A DNA stretch of 64,000 bases, taken from the NCBI RefSeq assembly GCF_030864005.1, contig NZ_CP132976.1:5332001-5396000 (forward strand), in the 5' to 3' direction. Positions 43,651 to 53,071 of the stretch are shown in pieces. Position numbers and translations under genes: made by a program. This DNA is from Achromobacter seleniivolatilans. GTDB taxonomy: Bacteria > Pseudomonadota > Gammaproteobacteria > Burkholderiales > Burkholderiaceae_B. The notes below the pieces were generated by a model. That model ran no database searches and was not told where the DNA came from. It worked only from the letters and a program-made list of their open reading frames with translations. How positions within the stretch are numbered: the stretch's first letter is position 1; every line of letters begins with the position of its first letter.

Positions 43651-45606
43651 CTAAGGGTTTCGATACGCCAGCAATCGCAAGGCGTTGAACACCACTAGCA
43701 GGGTCGATCCTTCGTGAACTGCCACCGCGGCTCCCATGCTAAGACCCAAAATCGTCGCGGGCACTAATACGGCAACGATGCCCAGGCTTACGTAGAGATT
43801 CTGGCGAATGATTCGTCGTGTTTGGCGGCTTAAGCCAACGACAAAGGGTAGGTGGCGCAGATCATCAGCCATCAAAGCGACATCGGCGGTCTCAAGGGCA
43901 ACGTCAGATCCGGCGGCACCCATGGCGATACCCACGGTTGCGTTCGCCATAGCTGGTGCGTCGTTGACTCCGTCACCAACCATCGCGATTCGAGATTTTT
44001 CCTTGAGTTCGCGAATGACCGTTACCTTGTCTTCCGGCATCAGATCAGCCCGAGCGTCCTCAATGCCGACTTCGGTAGCGATAGCTTTGGCCACCTTCTC
44101 ATGATCGCCAGATATCATCACCATGTGCGAAATGCCTAGCCGTCGCAGCTCTTCCACTGTTTCGCGCGCGCCCTGTCGTGGAGTGTCCATTAGACCTATA
44201 GCGCCTAGATCGCGATCTCCTAGTCGCACGACCATCGTCGTTCTGCCATCTTCACGAAGTTCATTGGCCGAAGCCATCGCGTGACTTCCAAGCTTCGGAA
44301 TGCCTGGTATGCCAAACATTTCGACCTTCCCGATCCACGCCTGTTGTTCGCCCACTTTGGCGGTGATTCCTCTGCCGACCAGATTCTCTACTCTAGTAAC
44401 CTCTGGAAGTGGGAATGCTTCGAGCATCTTTCGGCCGTCGCGTGCAATTGCAGCGGCTAGCGGGTGATCGCTCTGCGACTCAACCGCAACAGCAATCGTC
44501 ATTAGTTCTTGTTCGGAGACACCAGGGACAGCTAAGACGTCTGTGATTCTTGGTCGTCCCTCGGTTAGCGTCCCTGTCTTGTCAAAAGCCAGTGCATTCA
44601 GGCTACCCAGTTCTTCTAATGGTGCTCCGCCTTTGATCAGAACGCCGCCGCGCGCTGCACGCGCGATCCCGGATAAAACTGCACTAGGCGTTGCGATTGC
44701 AAGCGCGCAAGGGCTAGCCGCGACGAGTACAGCCATTGCCCGATAGAAGCTGTCTCGGAATGGTTCGTCAACGACGACCCACGCGAACAGCAACAGAATC
44801 GCGATACCCAGTACCGCGGGGACAAAGATCCGTTCGAATCGGTCGGTGAATCTCTGAGTGGGAGATTTTCTAACCTCAGCCTGAGCGACCATGGCGACGA
44901 CTCGTGCAAGCGTAGAGTCACCAGATTTGCGGGTGACCTCAATCTCCAGTAAACCAGACCCATTGATCGTGCCTGCGAATACCAGGGACCGCGATTCGAT
45001 AAGTGTGGGACGGCTGCGCGCGAGGGCCACTTCTGCAACTGGAGACTTGTCGACCGGAATACTCTCGCCCGTCACGGGCGCTTGATCGACGCTCGACGTA
45101 CCCCTAAGGACAAACCCGTCAGCCGGGAGCCGCGTGTTTGGCTTGACGAGCACTTCGTCACCCACCTCGAGTTCTTCGACCGCAACCTCAACGATTTCAC
45201 CATTGCGTCGGACCGATGCTGTCTTAGGTGCAAGCTCACCTAAGGCCTCAATCGCACGCTTAGCCCGACCCATTGCGAAATGCTCGAGTGCGTGTCCGAT
45301 ACTGAACAGAAAGAGTAGAAGGGCGCCTTCGGCCCAAGCGCCCAGCGCGGCTGCTCCGGCCGCCGCGACGAGCATCAAACTATCAATCTCTAAACGCCTC
45401 TGTCGCAAATTCTTCAGGGCGTCTCCCAAGGTAAAGGTTCCACCAAAGATATACGCTAAGACGTAAAGGGCGAATGAGATTTCACCAGGAACGGGAGTCC
45501 ACCAGCGTTCGATCGCGGCGCCGACTGCCAGGAGCCCACCGCACGCTAACGCAAAGTACATTTCCGCCGAAAGGGATGGAATTTTCCGGATTGGATAAAT
45601 TTTCAT
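43651..45606 (-). CDS. czcP: CzcP-like P1B-4-type metal-efflux ATPase
   Basis: The 651-residue ATPase lacks an N-terminal metal-binding domain. Its transmembrane motif is SPC at residues 298-300 (AASPCALAIATPSA) instead of CPC, and the DKTGT site starts at 342. A late membrane motif, HEGSTLLVVFNALRLL, matches the HEG(G/S)T signature of the P1B-4 class. Such enzymes export Zn, Co or Cd; CzcP of Cupriavidus metallidurans is the model. It lies in the czc block, divergent from DUF4148-like genes. A GTG at 45657 is an alternative start without a good ribosome-binding site. Confidence 0.88.
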   Translation of the reverse strand: MKIYPIRKIPSLSAEMYFALACGGLLAVGAAIERWWTPVPGEISFALYVLAYIFGGTFTLGDALKNLRQRRLEIDSLMLVAAAGAAALGAWAEGALLLFLFSIGHALEHFAMGRAKRAIEALGELAPKTASVRRNGEIVEVAVEELEVGDEVLVKPNTRLPADGFVLRGTSSVDQAPVTGESIPVDKSPVAEVALARSRPTLIESRSLVFAGTINGSGLLEIEVTRKSGDSTLARVVAMVAQAEVRKSPTQRFTDRFERIFVPAVLGIAILLLFAWVVVDEPFRDSFYRAMAVLVAASPCALAIATPSAVLSGIARAARGGVLIKGGAPLEELGSLNALAFDKTGTLTEGRPRITDVLAVPGVSEQELMTIAVAVESQSDHPLAAAIARDGRKMLEAFPLPEVTRVENLVGRGITAKVGEQQAWIGKVEMFGIPGIPKLGSHAMASANELREDGRTTMVVRLGDRDLGAIGLMDTPRQGARETVEELRRLGISHMVMISGDHEKVAKAIATEVGIEDARADLMPEDKVTVIRELKEKSRIAMVGDGVNDAPAMANATVGIAMGAAGSDVALETADVALMADDLRHLPFVVGLSRQTRRIIRQNLYVSLGIVAVLVPATILGLSMGAAVAVHEGSTLLVVFNALRLLAYRNP

Positions 45607-45935
45607 ATTGGGAACACTGTCCTGGAGATACGTTGCTATTTCTTCAAGCAATTGCACGCAATTTTTTGAGAGGGGAGCGCAATCAGCGAGAGTTAGTCTG
45701 CAAAACTAGCGTGACTTTCGAGTCAGTGCTGAGCTCTCCACTCGACGTCAAATTTGGATATGATTCCGCATGTTAAAACGATCGACTCAACTAAAATTCT
45801 AAAGACGAAAAGTCAAAAATTCGGCAGATTACGAATTTGTAATTTGAATGACTGAAAACTGTCGAATCCAGATCTTTACATTACTAAGTCAGTCGCTAGC
45901 TTATGCGACGATTTAACTAACTAAGGATCATTGAC
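45607..45935. promoter_or_regulatory. Divergent control region of czcP and the DUF4148-like gene, with a CzcR-type palindrome
   Basis: The region is AT-rich. ATTACGAATTTGTAAT at 45828-45843 is a near-perfect inverted repeat with one mismatch and closely matches the perfect palindrome upstream of czcR/czcC at 53072-53087. It is probably bound by one of the two CzcR-like regulators. Confidence 0.65.
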
Positions 45936-46271
45936 ATGAAAGAAATTATCTCTGGTGCTGCCATCGCAATCGCACTTTCCACCATTGGGTTTTCGGCTCA
46001 AGCTGAAACTTTCCATCGTACCAACACTGAAATTGGCTACGAAGTCCATGTTGGAGATAACCCGGCAGGTAAAACCTCCGAGCAAGTTCGCGAGGAGTTG
46101 CTCGCGGCAAAGGCGAATAAGAAGGAGTGGTTTTTCACCAACCTCAATGCCGCCAAGCCCGGATGGATGGTGAAGACTGAAAAGACGCGTGAGCAGGTTG
46201 CCCACGAGCGCGATTCCGTTACGCCTGAAGAACAAGCACGCATCGATGAGATCTACAACACAGGCGCATAA
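45936..46271 (+). CDS. Small exported protein of the DUF4148 type
   Basis: The 111-residue protein has AGGATC upstream, a signal peptide (SGAAIAIALSTIGFSAQAE) and a charged mature region with KTSEQVREELLAAKANKKEW and KTREQVAHERDSVTPEEQAR. The repeated xxEQVxxE pattern is typical of DUF4148 proteins, which are common in Burkholderiales and often metal-induced. Its function is unknown; a periplasmic metal-buffer role is conceivable. Confidence 0.7.
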   Translation: MKEIISGAAIAIALSTIGFSAQAETFHRTNTEIGYEVHVGDNPAGKTSEQVREELLAAKANKKEWFFTNLNAAKPGWMVKTEKTREQVAHERDSVTPEEQARIDEIYNTGA

Positions 46272-46381
46272 ATGCGACATTTGGTCGGAGGTGTCCTGTA
46301 ATGCCCAAACGCGCAACGAGGCTGGCGTTTGGCGGGACTCCTCCATTCATTTGTAGATGAATTATCTCAAAGAGGTGTTGT

Positions 46382-46663
46382 ATGACGACTCGTCTTGCAG
46401 TTGCCGTTTCGGTGGCATTGCTTTCTGGCTGCGCGATAGCAAGTAGTCCAACTCCAATGCCAGATGGCGAGAAGACGCGCGCAGAGGTGCGTGCTGATTT
46501 GGCCATGTGGAAACGCGCCGGAATGGATAAGTTCTATCGAGGCAGGATATCGCCCAATATCTATAGTGCAGATTATCGAACTCGCTACGCGACTTATTTA
46601 AAGCTCAGAAACGGGCAAGAATATAAAGATGAAGTCGCTCGGTTGGGTAGTGGCGGGAAATAA
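46382..46663 (+). CDS. DUF4148-like lipoprotein
   Basis: The 93-residue protein has GAGGTG upstream and a lipobox (VALLSGCAIAS), so it is probably a lipoprotein. The mature part begins KTRAEVRADLAMWKRAGMDK and continues to EYKDEVARL, the DUF4148 layout. It is paralogous to the convergent gene at 47682-47993. The gene follows the first DUF4148-like gene in the same direction. Confidence 0.72.
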   Translation: MTTRLAVAVSVALLSGCAIASSPTPMPDGEKTRAEVRADLAMWKRAGMDKFYRGRISPNIYSADYRTRYATYLKLRNGQEYKDEVARLGSGGK

Positions 46664-46879
46664 ATGTGTACTTTGCTCGATCCGGGATATTGAACTATTT
46701 GATGTTGCCAAACGCTGCTCCGCGAATCTTCATTTTCGAATTTGGCTTCTAGCAATCGACAGATAGGGAGCTCTCGCGCGCTTCTGTACTGTGAAAAGCG
46801 ATGCTCAATTGGCCTTTTCGACCAAAACGAGTATCGCTTTCGAGGCTAGGATCATCCGTGTAAGGAGAGCACAACTTCA

Positions 46880-47317
46880 ATGGAAAAAAGAGTTTGGATT
46901 GCCTTCGCGGTGCTGACCGCACTCTGGACGGTGCTGGTCGCGTCAACCTTACAGTTTATCAACTGGATCCTGACTTCGGTCGCGATGCCACGGGTGGCTG
47001 GCGCAGCCGTAGATTTGTCCCGATTGGATCTCCCCAAATGGACGGCCGGCTTAGTCATTCCAGCGTGGCCCCAAGCGGAGCAAGATGTGGCAAGTACTGG
47101 ACAGGCATTAGCCCAAATTTTGCCTGCAACTAACAGTCTAGGAGCTTCGATTACGTTGATCGGTTGGATCTTTTGGGCATTTGTTGTCGCCGGTCTGATC
47201 CTTCTAGCGTTGATCCTCACATGGCGAGAATCATTTCTGCATAGGTATGGTTCCGTCGCTCCGCGTAGATCTACCCGTCAACACAACGACGGCCAGGTCA
47301 TTGAAAGTTCATCCTAA
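46880..47317 (+). CDS. Two-segment inner-membrane protein, unknown
   Basis: I do not recognise this 145-residue protein. It has an AAGGAGAG ribosome-binding site, an N-terminal membrane segment (WIAFAVLTALWTVLVASTL), a periplasmic loop of about 75 residues with LPKWTAGLVIPAWPQAEQD, and a second membrane segment (LIGWIFWAFVVAGLILLALI) before a polar tail. Position between DUF4148-like genes in a czc block suggests a metal-response role, unproven. Confidence 0.7.
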   Translation: MEKRVWIAFAVLTALWTVLVASTLQFINWILTSVAMPRVAGAAVDLSRLDLPKWTAGLVIPAWPQAEQDVASTGQALAQILPATNSLGASITLIGWIFWAFVVAGLILLALILTWRESFLHRYGSVAPRRSTRQHNDGQVIESSS

Positions 47318-47581
47318 GCGTCACGAGCATGCGTCGCGTCGAGCATTAAGCTCTAATCTCGGTGCGTCCGCATACTTGCAACGGTGCTGATGGTCGTGCG
47401 AGAGCGCGGGCGAGGGTGCCGTTCCACCCACTTCGGTACTCGCATGGCAGGCCAAGACAGTGATCTCGATCGTATCTCGGAATTAACTTCTGCTTCCATC
47501 GGAAGTTCTCAATTCTCGGACGGTCTACAACGGCTGCCAAGATAACAATTGCAGAAGAAAAAATACTCGGAACGTATCAAG

Positions 47582-47625
47582 AAAAAAAAGAGGTGCGCAC
47601 CGCATATGTGGTGCGCACCAAAAAA
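47582..47625 (-). terminator. Strong intrinsic terminator for the DUF4148 gene
   Basis: On the minus strand GGTGCGCACC, an eight-base loop, and GGTGCGCACC again form a perfect ten-pair stem (each arm is itself palindromic), followed by CTC and a run of eight T. It lies about 60 bases downstream of the DUF4148 stop at 47682. The plus strand also has six A-to-T-poor bases after the stem, so it is one-directional. Confidence 0.85.
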
Positions 47626-47681
47626 GACCTCTTCCCTTCGCGGTGGAGGAGGCCGCTCGTCACCCTCGGCTGAGGGTTCTG

Positions 47682-47993
47682 TTAACGCTTTAGGCGGTCC
47701 AACTCTTGTTGGTATTCGGCGCCTCCACGCAGCCGGACATACTCTGCGTACGCAGTCTTGTATTCACGACTGTAGAAATCGGGAGTCTCGCTTTTGTTCC
47801 AGAACTCATCCATTCCCGCACGCTTCCACATTGCCAGATCTGCGCGGACTTCGGCGCGTGTGAGTCCACGGTCGGTGTAGGTCGAGTAACCCGGTGCAGT
47901 TGTGTTAGCCGGCTGAACAGATTGGGCACTCAAGTATGAGATGGGGGCTGCAACCAAAACGGCGGCGGACAACATTTTGAGGGAAATTTTCAT
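47682..47993 (-). CDS. Exported DUF4148-family protein
   Basis: The 103-residue protein (ATG at 47993, AGGAGT upstream) has a signal peptide (LKMLSAAVLVAAPISYLSAQ) and the mature core LTRAEVRADLAMWKRAGMDE with EYQQELDRLKR at the end. It is strikingly like the lipoprotein at 46382 (RAEVRADLAMWKRAGMD is identical). It is transcribed leftward, with its own terminator at 47582-47625. Confidence 0.78.
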   Translation of the reverse strand: MKISLKMLSAAVLVAAPISYLSAQSVQPANTTAPGYSTYTDRGLTRAEVRADLAMWKRAGMDEFWNKSETPDFYSREYKTAYAEYVRLRGGAEYQQELDRLKR

Positions 47994-48501
47994 CGCCAAC
48001 TCCTTTTGTTTACCGACCTTACGCATCTAGGTCGGTATTGAAAACTCATCATCATTTAACGCGTATAGAAATTGTAGCGAAGCCATTCCATCCAAACCGC
48101 GACCATAAAATTACGTTTTCGTTGGTATTTTGAAATCGCACGATCGAAGTGATGGTGCCGAGCAAAAATTTTTTGATTCGTAGGAATTTCACAACAGCTC
48201 AGGGGCGTTTGCAGGAAAATATTGCTTAGTGGTTCTTAGTTGTTGAGTGCGCTTTGCTTTTACTTATCCTATAAAAAACATATGGTTGCGCACGCTTTGA
48301 GTCACCGGATTTAGTTAATTACTCGCAGCAAACATATTTGTAATCATATGGTCCGTTTGCTGTTGGTGAGTTCTCTCCAGACTTGCTTTCGTACTCGCCG
48401 ATAGGGCACATTGCATTAGCAATGCGAGTCGCGAAACAGACTTCGTGTTTCTCCTATCAGCGAGATCATTCCAGTCCGCCTCTGTGAAATAGGAGAAATT
48501 T
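47994..48501. other. AT-rich divergent region between DUF4148 and porin genes
   Basis: About 500 bases without a credible gene. It must hold the promoters of the leftward DUF4148 gene and the rightward porin gene. I see no clear copy of the CzcR-type palindrome. AGGAG just before 48502 is the porin ribosome-binding site. Confidence 0.5.
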
Positions 48502-49659
48502 GTGAAGAAAACTCTACTGCTGGCTGTTTCCGCAGCGACCCTTTCCACCGCCGCTTATGCTGAAACGTCAGTCACGCTTTACGGCATCATCGATACCGGA
48601 ATTGGCTATGCCAAGGTTGATGGCTCTTACGTTGATCCTCAGACGGGTGCAAAATCAGACTTGAAGGCGAGCCGTATTGGCATGACTTCCGGCCAGACGG
48701 CGGGTTCACGGTGGGGCTTGCGCGGCAAAGAGGACTTGGGTGACGGCTTGTACGCCACCTTCCGCCTTGAGTCCGGGTATGACTCCGCGAACGGGACGTC
48801 GAGCCAAAACGGTCGCCTGTTTGGACGGGAAGCCACCGTTGGACTCGGTAGCGATCAATGGGGCGAATTCCGCCTTGGGCGCCAGTACAACGTCGCATCG
48901 CGCTTAATGGCTTCGATGTACGGCTCTAGCTTCGGCGGTGGGTTCACGCAACTGAATACCGGTGGCGGCCTCGGCTTCAGCGGCGCGTATTTCGTTCGAT
49001 ATGACAACCTGGCTCTGTATGAGAGCCCGTCGATCGGTGGTTTCCGAGTTTCCGCCGGCTATGCCTTTAACGCAGATGACCGTAGTACCGCCCAAACCGG
49101 ATTCAAAACGGCTGATAACACTCGGGCAATTACTAGCGGTATTAGCTATGCCAACGGGCCTCTCATGGCATTCTTCGCGTATGAGCAATTGAACGCATCG
49201 AATAAGCTCTCGTCGGCTCAGACTGCGGCGACCCCGCGTTCGTTTACGCTGGGTGGCTCTTATGACTTCGAAGTAGTCAAACTGGCATTGGCATACGAGC
49301 GCGCTACAGACGGTTGGTTCGCTGGCAAGAGTCTCCCATCGAGCGCCTCGATCGGAGCGCTACGAGGTACTCCGTCTAATGCATTTGTTGACGGTTTCAG
49401 CACGAATTCTTATCTGCTGGCAGCATCCGTGCCTCTTGGCGGGGCTAGCAGCATGTTCGGTTCGTGGCAGCGTGTGGACCCGAATAACAGTGACCTTACC
49501 GGCGGTGACTCGACCAGCAATACGTTTGCATTGGGCTACTCCTACACGCTTTCGAAGCGCACGACGATGTATGCGGTTGGTTCGTACACAAAGAACTTTG
49601 CCTTCCAGAGCGATGCCAAGGCGACTGAAGCGATGGTTGGACTGCGCCATTCGTTCTAA
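48502..49659 (+). CDS. Gram-negative trimeric porin (Burkholderiales type)
   Basis: The 385-residue precursor starts with GTG behind AGGAG. It has a signal peptide (KKTLLLAVSAATLSTAAYAE), then SVTLYGIIDTGIGY, SRWGLRGKEDLGDGLYATFR and LESGYDSANG, and the terminal Phe in MVGLRHSF. These are standard features of the betaproteobacterial OmpC-like general porins. Its place in the czc block suggests metal-dependent control of outer-membrane permeability, which is inference. Confidence 0.92.
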   Translation: MKKTLLLAVSAATLSTAAYAETSVTLYGIIDTGIGYAKVDGSYVDPQTGAKSDLKASRIGMTSGQTAGSRWGLRGKEDLGDGLYATFRLESGYDSANGTSSQNGRLFGREATVGLGSDQWGEFRLGRQYNVASRLMASMYGSSFGGGFTQLNTGGGLGFSGAYFVRYDNLALYESPSIGGFRVSAGYAFNADDRSTAQTGFKTADNTRAITSGISYANGPLMAFFAYEQLNASNKLSSAQTAATPRSFTLGGSYDFEVVKLALAYERATDGWFAGKSLPSSASIGALRGTPSNAFVDGFSTNSYLLAASVPLGGASSMFGSWQRVDPNNSDLTGGDSTSNTFALGYSYTLSKRTTMYAVGSYTKNFAFQSDAKATEAMVGLRHSF

Positions 49660-49684
49660 CGCGTAGCCGAAACGCCAGGTTGTG

Positions 49685-49719
49685 GCGACATAGACGGGAC
49701 AAGTTTCCGTCTATGTCGC
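49685..49719 (+). terminator. Hairpin terminator after the porin gene
   Basis: GCGACATAGACGG (49685-49697) pairs perfectly with CCGTCTATGTCGC (49707-49719) across a nine-base loop, 26 bases after the porin stop. Only a weak T-run follows (ATTTACG), so it may stop transcription inefficiently or stabilise the mRNA end. Confidence 0.7.
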
Positions 49720-49781
49720 ATTTACGTTGATCAGAAATTCATAAGCCTTGCCTATGAAATCGGGACCTTAGGTATGGCGGA

Positions 49782-50474
49782 CTAGCCGCCTTCTCGATGC
49801 TCAATCGTGTACCCCATTCCCCTGACGGTGTGGAGCAGTTTTATATCGAATGGATCGTCGACCTTTGCGCGAAGCCGGCGAATTGCGACCTCCACTACAT
49901 TGGTGTTGCTGTTGAAGTTCATGTCCCAAACCTGTTCAGCAAGGACGAGGCGCGATAAAACTTCTCCTTGTCTACGCATGAGGAAGGTCAGCAGGCCAAA
50001 TTCTTTGGCCGTTAGATCAATTCTGGAGTTGCCGCGCGCCACGCGTCGCCGAAGAAGGTCAAGCTCCAGGTCTGCCACGCGAAGGATGTTCGGGCCCGAC
50101 ATTGCGTCACCCGACCCCACTCCGCGTCGCTTCAGCGCAAGTACTCGCGCCTGAAGCTCGGATAATGCAAATGGCTTCACCAAATAATCATCAGCTCCTT
50201 GCTCTAGGCCACGGACCCTGTCCTCAAGGCTACTACGCGAGCTAAGCATCATCACAGGCACGTTGTCATGCTGGCGAATTCGCTGTAATACTTCAAACCC
50301 ATCGAGCCCAGGCAAGACAATGTCCAAAATGACTAAGTCATATTGAGTTTCGTAGGCGAGTTGAAGTCCGCTAACGCCGTCCAAAGCGATGTCAACGATA
50401 TAGCTGTTATCCGTGAGGCTACGGCGTAACGTTTCAGCGAGTTTACGCTCGTCTTCGATAACTAAGATTTTCAT
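49782..50474 (-). CDS. OmpR-family response regulator, CzcR-like (orphan copy)
   Basis: The 230-residue protein has a receiver domain with the phospho-Asp in DLVILDIVLPGLDGF and the [12 protein letters not shown] lysine, and a winged-helix DNA-binding domain ending VRGMGYTIEHREGG. It is a close paralogue of the regulator at 52189 (both carry [12 protein letters not shown]). It follows the kinase gene in the same direction but is separated by a terminator and about 380 bases, so it has its own promoter. A variant palindrome lies about 195 bases upstream. Confidence 0.92.
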   Translation of the reverse strand: MKILVIEDERKLAETLRRSLTDNSYIVDIALDGVSGLQLAYETQYDLVILDIVLPGLDGFEVLQRIRQHDNVPVMMLSSRSSLEDRVRGLEQGADDYLVKPFALSELQARVLALKRRGVGSGDAMSGPNILRVADLELDLLRRRVARGNSRIDLTAKEFGLLTFLMRRQGEVLSRLVLAEQVWDMNFNSNTNVVEVAIRRLRAKVDDPFDIKLLHTVRGMGYTIEHREGG

Positions 50475-50854
50475 TTGTCGTTTGGAAACGTCATTGAGAA
50501 AAAATGACGTTGAAAAATAAGCGAACGGCGCGGATCATTAGATCGCCCCGCTTATCGGAACAGCGCAGAACAACCTAAAAGTCCTTTGCATTAAGTTCCG
50601 GCTTCTCGCATCGCTCTATATGAAGAGCTACTTTAGCGGTCAGGCTTCGTCAGAACCCGAACTCGTCAATTACGAATCTGCAATCGAAATGGAAGATTGC
50701 TGTCGCCTTTTTGACGGATTTCATTGGGGTCGCTGTTAAACGGAGGGGCGAGGCAAGTTTCGCTGAATCACGTAAGGAATCAAATTCCTAAGAAATGAAA
50801 AAACGCCCGCTGCACGTAAATGCAGGGGCGTCAAATTTCGAATCTGGCCGGGGT
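50475..50854. promoter_or_regulatory. Control region of the orphan regulator, with a degenerate CzcR-type palindrome
   Basis: No gene is seen. ATTACGAATCTGCAAT at 50669-50684 differs at three positions from the perfect palindrome at 53072-53087. The left part of this stretch contains the terminator of the kinase gene (50795-50836). Confidence 0.5.
50795..50836 (-). terminator. Intrinsic terminator of the czcRS operon
   Basis: On the minus strand GACGCCC-CTGCA pairs with TGCAG-CGGGCGT around a short loop and is followed by six T. It lies about 20 bases downstream of the kinase stop codon, separating czcRS from the orphan regulator. Confidence 0.82.
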
Positions 50855-52189
50855 TTAGAGATTAGCAGACATGCTAAATCCAATAGTTGTGCCCCATTTA
50901 TCTGAGCGCACAAAAGGTACACCCCCGTGCATTCGGGCTATGGCGGCTACGATGGCGAGACCTAAGCCGTGATGATTGGCATCACTCGCTCGAGCAGAAT
51001 CGGACCGGTAAAAGCGGTAAAAAAGTCGAGGAATGTGCTGTTCTTCTATTTGTTCACCAAAATTATGAACAGCAACAAGGACTTGTCCATCATTATTCTT
51101 TTCAAGACTTACGGTGACTGACGAATCTGGGTTGCTGTAACGAATGGCGTTCGTAATTAAATTGGATATGGCGCGTTGGAACAGCGATCTATCCACCTCT
51201 CCTGATTGATCCCCTACTATGGTCAAAGTCACTCTCGCATCAAGTGCTTCGGCTTCATGATAATCAATAACTTCCGCCGTAATCTCTCGCAAGCTAATCA
51301 CATGGGTTGCTCTTGCTTTGGCGCCTCGGTCCGCTTGAGAGAGAAATAGCATATCGTTGATGATTGCTGACATGCGCTGCAATTCTTCAAGATTTGAGCC
51401 AAGTATCTCTCTTAAATCATAAATTGAGCGGTTCCCAGCCAATGCAAATTCAGTCTCTCCGATGAGCGTGGCAAGAGGGGTGCGGAGCTCATGTGCAACA
51501 TCAGCATTGAATCCTTCCATTTGGATATAGGCACGCTCTAGTCGCTGAAGAACGGCATTGAATTGCAGAACCAAGGGTTTGATTTCCTGTGCCAGACCTT
51601 CTTCGCCTAATCGCTCACCAATGCGGTCGGGAGAAATCAATGCAGCTTGCCTTGCCACTTCATGTAGAGGATGTAGAGCGCGCCGCACGAGCACATTTGC
51701 TATTACCGAGACCACAATGGCTCCAACGAGTGCGCACGCAAATAGCGTCCAAGCGAGCATTACCCGAAGGCTTACATCTGGCGTCGTGTCAAGAAATAGC
51801 TCAGCGGTCATCCTTCTATCTGGTTCGCTTGGCGCCGGTAGGGAAAAAACGACGTGTATTCGAGATGAGTCACTTGCGGTGACCGTGGGCTCGCCGTATA
51901 CGCTAATCTTTCCGTTGATGACTAAACGCAGCGAAAACTCTGATTTTCCGTAAAAAAAATCACTAAGCTTGTGTTCAAGGTCTGGCAAATCGCCTTTTAC
52001 TGAAAATTCTTCGGCCAGGTGCTCAATTACCTCTCGTTTTTGCTCCAAGAGCGCCTGCTGACGGTACGAGAGATTGAGATTTGTCGCTATGTACACGACC
52101 ACGCATACCAAACCGAGTGCCGCAAATGTTTGTATCGCGAGCCAACGGGATAGCCATTCCCGAAGTGAGTTGATCGCTCGAAAGCGCAT
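50855..52189 (-). CDS. czcS: CzcS-like heavy-metal sensor histidine kinase
   Basis: The 444-residue kinase has two membrane segments (about 17-37 and 152-172) with a periplasmic sensor domain between them, a HAMP region (RRALHPLHEVARQAALISPD), the phospho-His box with His233 in AHELRTPLATLIGETEF, and a C-terminal ATPase domain (NLITNAIRYSNPDSSV, HGLGLAIVAAIARMHGG). This is the CopS/CzcS/CusS heavy-metal sensor kinase layout. Its ATG overlaps the stop of the upstream regulator by one base. Confidence 0.93.
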   Translation of the reverse strand: MRFRAINSLREWLSRWLAIQTFAALGLVCVVVYIATNLNLSYRQQALLEQKREVIEHLAEEFSVKGDLPDLEHKLSDFFYGKSEFSLRLVINGKISVYGEPTVTASDSSRIHVVFSLPAPSEPDRRMTAELFLDTTPDVSLRVMLAWTLFACALVGAIVVSVIANVLVRRALHPLHEVARQAALISPDRIGERLGEEGLAQEIKPLVLQFNAVLQRLERAYIQMEGFNADVAHELRTPLATLIGETEFALAGNRSIYDLREILGSNLEELQRMSAIINDMLFLSQADRGAKARATHVISLREITAEVIDYHEAEALDARVTLTIVGDQSGEVDRSLFQRAISNLITNAIRYSNPDSSVTVSLEKNNDGQVLVAVHNFGEQIEEQHIPRLFYRFYRSDSARASDANHHGLGLAIVAAIARMHGGVPFVRSDKWGTTIGFSMSANL

Positions 52190-52878
52190 TACTCATCCCT
52201 CAGTTCAAGCACGTAGCCCATTCCGCGTACCGTGTGAAGTAGTTTCACTTCGAATGGGTCGTCCACCTTTCCCCGAAGCCGCCTGACAGCAACTTCAACC
52301 ACATTTGTATTGCTATTGAAGTTGATGTCCCAGACTTGTTCCGCGAGATCGAGGCGGGATAGAACTTCGCCCTGTTTCCGCATCAGAAGCGCGAGCAGCG
52401 TAAATTCCTTCGCCGTCAGATCGAGGCGTGTGCCCGCGCGACTGGCCTTACGGCGCAAAAGATCAAGTTCGAGGTCGCCTACCTTAAGCACGTTTTGCCG
52501 ATTGGACTCCATAACCACCTGCCCTCTTCGACGTCCCAGAGCTAACACGCGCGCCAATAACTCGGAAAGAGCAAATGGCTTGACTAGGTAATCATCCGCG
52601 CCGTCCTGCAATCCACGCACGCGGTCCTCAACTTTGTCCCGAGCTGTGAGCATGAGGACTGGCACACGGTCCGACTTGCGAATCTCGTGCAAAACAGAAA
52701 AGCCGTCCATTCCCGGTAGCATAACGTCCAAAAGTATGAGGTCGTATTGGGTCTCGCGAGCAAGATGCAGGCCGCTAACGCCGTCTGATGCAACGTCGAC
52801 GACATAGTTGTGTTCCGAGAGGGCACGCTTTAGGTATTCAGCAAGCTTGCGCTCATCTTCAACGACCAAAATCTTCAT
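52189..52878 (-). CDS. czcR: CzcR-like OmpR-family response regulator
   Basis: The 229-residue regulator (ATG at 52878) has the receiver phospho-Asp in [15 protein letters not shown], the [12 protein letters not shown] block and a winged-helix domain ending [12 protein letters not shown]. It is translationally coupled to the CzcS kinase (TAATG). It is divergent from czcC; the intergenic palindrome at 53072-53087 is the likely binding site. It should activate czcCBA in response to Zn, Co or Cd sensed by CzcS. Confidence 0.93.
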   Translation of the reverse strand: MKILVVEDERKLAEYLKRALSEHNYVVDVASDGVSGLHLARETQYDLILLDVMLPGMDGFSVLHEIRKSDRVPVLMLTARDKVEDRVRGLQDGADDYLVKPFALSELLARVLALGRRRGQVVMESNRQNVLKVGDLELDLLRRKASRAGTRLDLTAKEFTLLALLMRKQGEVLSRLDLAEQVWDINFNSNTNVVEVAVRRLRGKVDDPFEVKLLHTVRGMGYVLELRDE

Positions 52879-53071
52879 TTTCTTTAACCGTTCGAACTGT
52901 GATCGGCACCAAACGTAGGTCGAAGCAGCGGTCACAAAAAGCCTGTGAGCGAACGTGTGCGTACGAGCTGTTTGGCGACTTCGTTGGATGGATAGAGGTT
53001 TCAATCTGCTGCCCATTCGTGCCGTGGGAAGCATTTTAGGAATGGCTGATCGTCAATCCCCCCTCTCGAAC

